Shown here: piece after piece, positions 57,595 to 64,000 of the stretch
How positions within the stretch are numbered: position 1 is the stretch's first letter
Layout of the letters: each line of letters opens with the position of its first letter
NCBI GenBank assembly: GCA_020736575.1
Contig: JAGPYM010000029.1
Location: 248,001 to 312,000, forward strand
Direction of reading: 5' to 3'
Source: Thelonectria olida
Taxonomy: Eukaryota > Ascomycota > Sordariomycetes > Hypocreales > Nectriaceae
DNA: 64,000 nt
Position numbers and translations under genes: made by a program
The notes under the pieces: model-generated
Told to the model about the DNA's origin: nothing
Database searches by the model: none
What the model saw: the letters and a program-made list of their open reading frames with translations, nothing else

Positions 57595-58601
57595 TTTATT
57601 TAGATGCGTAAAAAATAAGTAATAAATATCATGTGAGACTCGTTTCGCTCATTAGGTAGCCGTCTCTGCGCGCTGGGGGCCTTGAAACGACTTGAGCCAG
57701 GTGAGCAAGCTGATGTAGGTAAGGCTCAACGCGGAAAATAAAGCATAACGTACCCTGAGCGTATTCTTTAGCCCATGAGATTGTAATACGTTAGGTTAAG
57801 CCCGCTTCCTCCCAAAGCTACTGACAGAGATGGCGGTGTCGCGGATACGCTCCCTCGGCGTTAGGTCATACTGAAAATGTATAAGATAAGACTCCTTGAA
57901 CCGTTTTATAGCGGTCGGGTCGATCTCCAATGAATAAAGACTAGAGGGTTATATGTTTATATTAGTAGAAAGGTTAGGGTAATAGGTTTAAACTCTTAAG
58001 CTTGCTATAGATTACCTATGCATAAGACTGGGAAGTTTAAAATGGGCGTTACCTCCCTCATGATGCAGTGCTAGATTCGTTGGGAATGGGCCCATGTGCG
58101 TTGGCTTTTCTTCCTCGCTTGGTGGGTCTACTGGCGTGTTGGATGATCAGAGTCTTAATGGTGTTACAAACGTTATAGGATAGTTTATTTGTCGTAGATA
58201 AGAACAAGGCATTTATAAGAAAAGTAAAACTGATAACCTGCGCAAGTTGATGACCACTTCTGTGTCATTACAGCAAACAGGCTTCATCCTCATTCTAACT
58301 CATTGCAGGAGACAATTCGCAATCATCAAGGACGCATCCCTTTTGTCTTCAACTGCTACCATAGCTGCTCTTCCTCTGTTAAGAGATTCCCCTGCACAAA
58401 ATCACAACTGAACAATTGCCGGTAGTAAGTTCGGATATGGCAACACGCAGACCTTGATGTTAGACAGTTCTTTTGCGCCGGACTGTCTGGTTTCAACCCT
58501 TGCCGAGCTCGGTTTCTATGGCAAGGCGAAGCATGACCCCAGGCCACAGAGAAATGTTAGCTGTTTGGCGAATGCATGGTTGGTACCTCCAGCCGCTGGA
58601 C
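57595..58601. other. Intergenic, nothing recognised
   Basis: Moderately A+T-rich around 57900-58020, otherwise ordinary. No gene is seen. Confidence 0.45.
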
Positions 58602-58697
58602 TCAGCTGATGTTCCGCGAGCTTGAAGACTTTGCCAACGAGCCATTGCTAGCACCGGTAACAATGGCGCACTTACCCTGTGCGTCCCAATTCGACAT
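58602..58697 (-). pseudogene. SDR N-terminal fragment
   Basis: Minus-strand MSNWDAQGKCAIVTGASNG is the first beta strand and cofactor loop of an SDR. Directly after TGASNG the sequence departs (SLAKSSSS) and stops. Only this N-terminal scrap is left. Confidence 0.6.
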
Positions 58698-60310
58698 TAC
58701 GGGCGGCTTTGACTTCGAAAATACGACGGGTTGAAGCTGAAGTGAGATGGCAAGGGGACGGCGAGACGTTGACGCAGGAGATGTGAGCGGTGAAGAGGGA
58801 GAAACTGCTCCCAGATTCGCCCTCAGAAAGGGGTTTTCCCCATAAAATTGAGTTAATCTCCGTCTACGTAGCATCTGTCCTCATTCTTAGGATTCTTGCG
58901 GTGAGGAAGACCCATCGGCACTGAAACCGTCCTTCCAGCATGTAAGATGGCCTCCGTTTGAACATGTCGTTTTGGCGTTTACATTTGCCTTTTCTGGCTT
59001 TGATCCTCGAGCAACAAACCATTGTGGTGTGATTATGTGACTTTGAGTTTAAACCGTGTCAGAGACCTGCAGAAGAAGGCAATAAGCCCGCCGCGATTTG
59101 GACCAACTCGGGCAAGGATCTTCCGAGCACCTCCGAATGCATATAGGACATGCTGTGGTTTACATGATCATCTCTATGAAATGATAGATACAGCATAGCA
59201 AGAATCCTCAAGCGAGGCGGCGAGATCCTTTTCTTACGACCCTGGTCCCATGGTCGAGTACCAGATTGCTCGAAAACACTCTACCATGCCTCTTCACTGC
59301 AGAATCATCCTAGGACAAACAACACCAGGGAAACATGTTCCATTTACCTCCCTCGCCCTTTCGTCATGCGAAGAGATTGAGGGAGGCATCACCCTGAACC
59401 ATTCGCAATGACATCAAATTCTGTCGATAATCCTACGGTTCCTACCTCGATCCCGCGGCGCTAACATTTCCTGGCATGAGGCCAGAGAACTTTTACAACT
59501 ATGGAGAGAATCTAGGTTGGCCGAAGTTAGCTATCTCGCTGTGTATGTGATCCATTCGCTTCTGCAACGAATTGCCAGCGTAGCATTCCGCTGCCTCCCG
59601 AGCTCCCGCGACAGGGGAGCCTTGAGCCCCGTCGGCGGACTGCTGTCTCTGCATTTTCTGTGCCGTTGCACTAAATCCTATTCCACACAGAGAAAAGGCA
59701 GGTCGTTCCCTCGTGGGAGTGGTTGCCTTATTTCATGCCCGAAGTTGCTCCTCAAGTGAAGTGCCTACGGGCTGCTCATGCAGCAGTGAGACGTGACATG
59801 GACCAGGTAGTCTCGGGAGGGTAGGATGAACTGCATTCGGACACCATGGGGGCTTGACAAGGAGTCTTCTTGACAGGCCCCCTTCGCGGTTATGCGATGC
59901 TGGTTCAGGGCATCTGCTCATTCCTTCTTCTAGTCATTTGATGGATTTGGGTCCCAGTTCGGTGTTATGAGTACTGTGTAGGATTTTAGACCTGGTCTGT
60001 ACGGAACCGCAAATTAATCCATATATTTTACTGCTATTTAAAGAGAGCTTGGAGTCCACGGAGACGCGATGAGAGATTCAAGAATTGCTCTTTCAGACTT
60101 ACACTGAAGTCTTCGCAAAGCAATCCTTATGCAAACATCTTTGCTCTGATTTAGAAAGATGAGAAGCCGGGTTCACCTTGACTCTTCGTCCCGTCGTGGC
60201 CCCCATTCGGACACTACAAAGCTCGGCAATACGACATTGAAACCCAGTCCACCGCCGGTTCGACAGCTTCTAGGACCACCGTATTCACACTCATGCTAAT
60301 AGAAGATTAG
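58698..60310. other. Intergenic, nothing recognised
   Basis: About 1.6 kb without a recognisable gene. Near 60159 an ATG opens a short frame (MRSRVHLDSSSRRG) that could be a first exon of the UbiA-type gene. An acceptor-like TTAG with a branch-like TGCTAAT precedes 60311. Confidence 0.4.
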
Positions 60311-61250
60311 GTTAGCTCCGTCGTGGCTCAGACTTGGGATGTCCTCTCTCTCGCCCACCTCATCACGGAGAGCAATATTAAAGCCGATGTGCAGCCAGTT
60401 GTTATCTTTGCCATGCTGAGCGTAGCTTCCGGCCGTGTCACAACCAACGCGAATCCGACGTGGGAACAGGTTTCTGTTGCCTTTCCCCATTCTGGACTCT
60501 ACATCTGGCTGTACGTGTTGCATTTTGACTGCAGCAACCAAAAAGACCCGGCGTCCATCGAAGAAGACAGGTTGAACAAGCCGTGGCGAGCAATCCCTTC
60601 CGGTAGACTCACAATTCAAGGAGCTGAGAGGTGGTACGTAGTTGCCACATGTCTCTTAGTCCTCGCAACCAGTCTATGACTTGGGGGGTTGCCCGAAGCC
60701 ATCGCTTTCATGCTGGAAACGTGGATCTACGACTATGCCAGCGGGGCCAGCTCGTGGTGGGGAAAGAACCTCATCAACGCTCTATTCTACTTGACAGGCC
60801 AACTGGGTAGCACGCGCGTGGCAGCCAGGTTCATGGGCTCGGCGTCGATAACAAAGGAAGGATACATCTGGTGCGGCTTGCTGGGCCTCAACACTTTCTC
60901 CACTGTGCAGATACAGGATCTAAGAGACCAGGAAGGCGACAAGGCCCGTGGAAGACGTACGGTGCCCATTGCTATGGGAGACATAGCGACACGTTGGGTC
61001 ACGTCCATGCTCATCTTGTTTTGGTCCGTTGCCTGTCCCACGTACTGGGCAGACAGTACGGTGACGGCTGGGCATATGCTGCCGCTCCTCATTGGTACCA
61101 TCGTGGCATTCAGAGTCTTTGAGCTACAGGTCAGCCAGGGCTGATCGCTTAACTTTCCACTGTTACACGCTCTGTTGGCTTCCGTCGCTATACATGGTTC
61201 CTCTGCTCAGCAAGTTCAAGCTGGCAACATTCTTTGGCCAACTGGAGTAA
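60311..61250 (+). pseudogene. UbiA-type prenyltransferase/terpene cyclase pseudogene
   Basis: The frame from about 60311 shows the first metal-binding block NQKDPASIEEDRLNKPWR of UbiA enzymes, then a helix ending VLATSL. There a TGA (60677-60679) interrupts, and the same frame continues with LGGLPEAIAFMLETWIYDY. The second metal site IQDLRDQEGDKARGRRT follows. Near 61139 one extra G shifts the frame: the expected tail ADRLTFHCYTLCW, LPSLYMVPLL is found in another frame up to the TAA at 61248-61250. The N-terminus is not resolved. Fungal members of this type are membrane-bound prenyltransferases or UbiA-type sesquiterpene cyclases such as the fumagillin enzyme; which applies here is unknown. 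Two lesions make it a pseudogene unless the sequence is wrong. Confidence 0.78.
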
Positions 61251-64000
61251 CCTGTTCCGACGCTGTGTTTCCCTGCCGACGGAGTTACTCTAAGCAATTT
61301 CTCAAGGTGTGATTGAGGCTAACTGATCATGCTTGGAAGCGCAGCGGGTGTTGTGATATGAAAGAATGGATGCAAAGTACGGCCCAGAGAATGGTAAGGA
61401 AGTCGACTCTTGAGACACTCTTGAAAGTGATACACCAGTCCAGTGACAGGTCAGCCATGCGCAATGGCAAGTCTCGGGCTTTCATTAGTACAAACGCGCT
61501 GCAGACTAGTCCACTAGACTGTGACTTGGATATGGACAGACTGTATTGATTATACTGACCGGGTAAGGGGGATGTAGAGTTGCAAAAAGGCCACACTTGA
61601 GACGGGTTATAGAAACAATCGGTCAACTCAGAGCCGTGCAACACATGTATTGTCTCATTTCTTTGATTTCCACTGGCCCCACGCTCATGCATGTTTCAAT
61701 GGACGTGAAATGCCATGTGGCTGAGATCCCGATTTTGTTGACATTCTTTATAAGCTTGCTGGCGTTCAGCCATTCGGCTGATGGTTGCAACGTGCCCGAG
61801 GCTTTGAAGAGAGATTCGACGTTTTAAGTCATGCTTCTCACGGCAGCAGAGCAGTATGTATGGTCCACGTCTACCATTACTCCCCATTGGTCTGGCACGT
61901 AACTATACGAATGGAATTTGGTCTAAGGCCTTCGGCTTTCATAGTTAATTGCTTCCCAGAAGGAGATAAGAGGAGTAAAGCGCCCCATCAGTCTCAGGTG
62001 GTTCTTCGCACGAGTTTACGCCGTCAGAATGCTTCATTAACGCTACAACTTTGGGGTTACTCATTATTAATATCCCAAGGCTTGATCTTCTTTAACTTTG
62101 CACTGCACTTGGTCCTGTTCTCTCCTAGTTTACTCATGCGTTGGATGAGCCTAAGGCTATTACGGTTACTAATAAACGGTTTAAAATATTAAATAAGGCT
62201 GCTAATAATAAGAACCCTATTAAAATGTTACTAACTCTTATTATTATTATTAAAAAAGCCGATAATCTAGGCACACAATAGAGGTCGATACAGGCCAAAC
62301 CCTAGCCTTGTATCTATCACAATAAGCTTCTCAATAGGGCTCACAGTTGGTCTCAAGGTGAAAGTCCCTGCCGAGTAAACCTTACTCAAGGAACCTTATT
62401 CCGGGCCTCCAATATGTTACTAACGCTTATAAAAGTATTTTTTTCTATTAGCCTGGCTGGTTGTACATGTGGATCAAAGCTCGGGGCTCTTGGCTTAACA
62501 ATTCATGACGCTTTCGATGCTCCGCGAGATACTGACAAGTCTGCCGCAAGCCTCGGAATACGCAAAACGTACGAACTGGCAATGGATATGGCCCAGATTT
62601 ACCATGATCGCCCTCGTGAAGAAGTTGTTCTCGGACCTGGCGAAGAAGCGTTTCTCACAGGATGAATGTCTTCGCGAGGTCGAGGAAGTATGCAGGGTAG
62701 CTAGGAGGGAGCCCGGAAGTTGACGGTGGCTACTTTCGGAACATCTAACTCAATCTTGTTAGAATCTTGGTAGGAAGATGAAAAAAAGTTGAATTTTATA
62801 TTGCTATTGCCTATTACAGGGCGCAGCATCATTGAAGGTTACGCACTTGATTGTCTGTTCATGATGCTATTGATGGTTCTTGGTGTTGGTCCCTACAAGC
62901 TTCCGGATGATCTTGTTCTTTTTGGTTTTAAAGAAAATCGAGATCACTAGTCTTCCTTCAGGCCATGGAAGGGTCTTCCAGAAATCGTCCGTCAGGCCCC
63001 CCAGCTTGCCAGAGTGCAACGAAAGCGCCGATTCTAGCTTAGGAGGCACTGTGAACAACGCTCCGCGTATAATTCTTGAAAGGAGTTGGACTCAAAAGTC
63101 TTACGGTGCTGCTTTCAAGATACGGAGTGCCAAAGAAGGGGAGTGTCGTTGCCCAAGTATTGATGAAAGGCTTGTCGCTCGTTTCGTTCTAAAGCTCTTG
63201 CGACAAGGAGGATGGTCTAGAGGCAGGAAAGTCAGTTTGCGATCCGTTGATAAGTCATCGAGGTACAAGCGATCGAACCTTCTTGATGATGAGTCCTCCG
63301 AGGCTATAGCTGAAGAAAGTATCTTCTTGCTCACACTAGTTATGCACGTTAGATACCGAGTCGCGGAGGAATCAATCAGCTTCTCCTGTAGCGAGAAAGG
63401 GATGGCCTGATTCTGCCTGGTTTCTAATTCACACATTCAACCTCGTCTCAAGTTGCGTTATCCGTAATCTCATCTATATTCGATTCCATTCGATTTCTCC
63501 TTTGTCACCTCGCCTCAAAGAGGATTGCCCCGCAATATTGTAGCCAGATGGCTACCTTCAAGAGCTCTAACTGATGGCTTACCTACACTTTAGAACTGAG
63601 GCTAGCCGCAACAATTCTTTCTCACGCGCTAGCACCTATCAGAGCAGGATATGAGGAAATATTGGCAGCACAAGATGCCTCTACTGAGGTTGTCTCCCCG
63701 TAGAGCTCAGGCTGATGGCTTCCTCCATTACTTCCAGTTCATTGTTCGCGTCTTTATTCTCTCGTCCATGTCTCAGCTACATTCCTGACGATCTGTCATG
63801 CGACAGTGTCGCACTGACAGTCGTAATTGGCGAGTCTATTATGGTAAGACAAGCAAACGCCTTGACTGCCTTATCGCTCCGTCTTGCCACGTCTCATTCC
63901 GGCACCTTAGTTCCTCTTCCCGACTTCTTGTTCTAGGTTCATGCCCAAGACGGCGGCCAAGATTACAGATGTGCGCGGCTGCTATAGATCCGGATCGGTA
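61251..64000. other. Unassigned right end with small A+T-rich patch
   Basis: At about 62155-62260 there is an A+T-rich patch resembling a RIP relic, followed by ordinary sequence with a repeated GTTACTAAC (about 62226 and 62416). A plus-strand frame of 176 codons (62880-63410) overlaps open minus-strand frames and has no known motif, so coding potential is doubtful. Smaller frames at 62414-62723 and 63715-63936 are likewise unrecognised. Confidence 0.35.

Noticed and set aside
62880..63410. 176-codon frame near the right end
   Set aside because: Both strands are open over the same stretch and no motif or splice structure supports either, so I do not call a gene.
1..64000. CRISPR arrays, rRNA or tRNA genes, telomere repeats
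   Set aside because: No regularly spaced repeats, no tRNA-like cloverleaf boxes noticed, no rRNA sequence and no TTAGGG arrays were seen.

Overview
The window comes from a filamentous ascomycete, most likely a Sordariomycete. The evidence is short 47-86 nt introns with GT...AG ends and CTAAC-type branch sites, Zn2Cys6 regulators, HET-domain proteins, a fungal CBM1, DUF6536 and STAND-type proteins, and a retrotransposon reduced almost to pure A+T in the way repeat-induced point mutation (RIP) does. The species cannot be named from the sequence. The mix of intact accessory genes and once-complete genes killed by one to three small lesions suggests a fast-evolving accessory or subtelomere-like region. 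No telomere repeat is present.

Left part (1-20.7 kb): a 5'-partial protein ending in an H2A-like histone fold; a coiled-coil protein; an intronless P450 pseudogene; a decayed PD-(D/E)XK nuclease-like gene tail-to-tail with a frameshifted arginase-family gene; a STAND-type N-terminal-domain gene whose C-terminus depends on a C9 run; an intact five-exon DUF6536 membrane protein; an intact N-carbamoyl-D-amino-acid hydrolase head-to-head with a truncated EST1-type gene; and a NACHT fragment.

Middle (20.7-45.9 kb): two HET-domain genes flank a dead ACC-synthase-like aminotransferase and an intronless 813-residue protein of unknown function. A Zn2Cys6 regulator is then divergently paired with a secreted Diels-Alderase/kievitone-hydratase-like protein, and their shared promoter holds a duplicated palindromic element. 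A CE1 esterase with a C-terminal CBM1 and two convergent MFS transporters follow.

Right part (45.9-64 kb): a 5,774-bp Ty1/copia element with 153-bp LTRs and a TACCA target duplication. RIP-like change is strong inside it and fades within each LTR. Then a second Zn2Cys6 regulator is divergent from a short-chain dehydrogenase, with an 11-bp inverted repeat just upstream of the regulator. A methyltransferase, an SDR fragment and a UbiA-type prenyltransferase/terpene-cyclase pseudogene look like remains of a small secondary-metabolism locus. The last 2.7 kb holds nothing I can name.

How the genes may work together (inference): HET, NACHT and STAND-type genes form a self/non-self-recognition-rich neighbourhood. 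The regulator/enzyme pairs at 31-35 kb and 52-55 kb look like locally controlled metabolic or detoxification modules. The cellulose-binding esterase and the ACS-type transporters suit a plant-associated or saprotrophic life.
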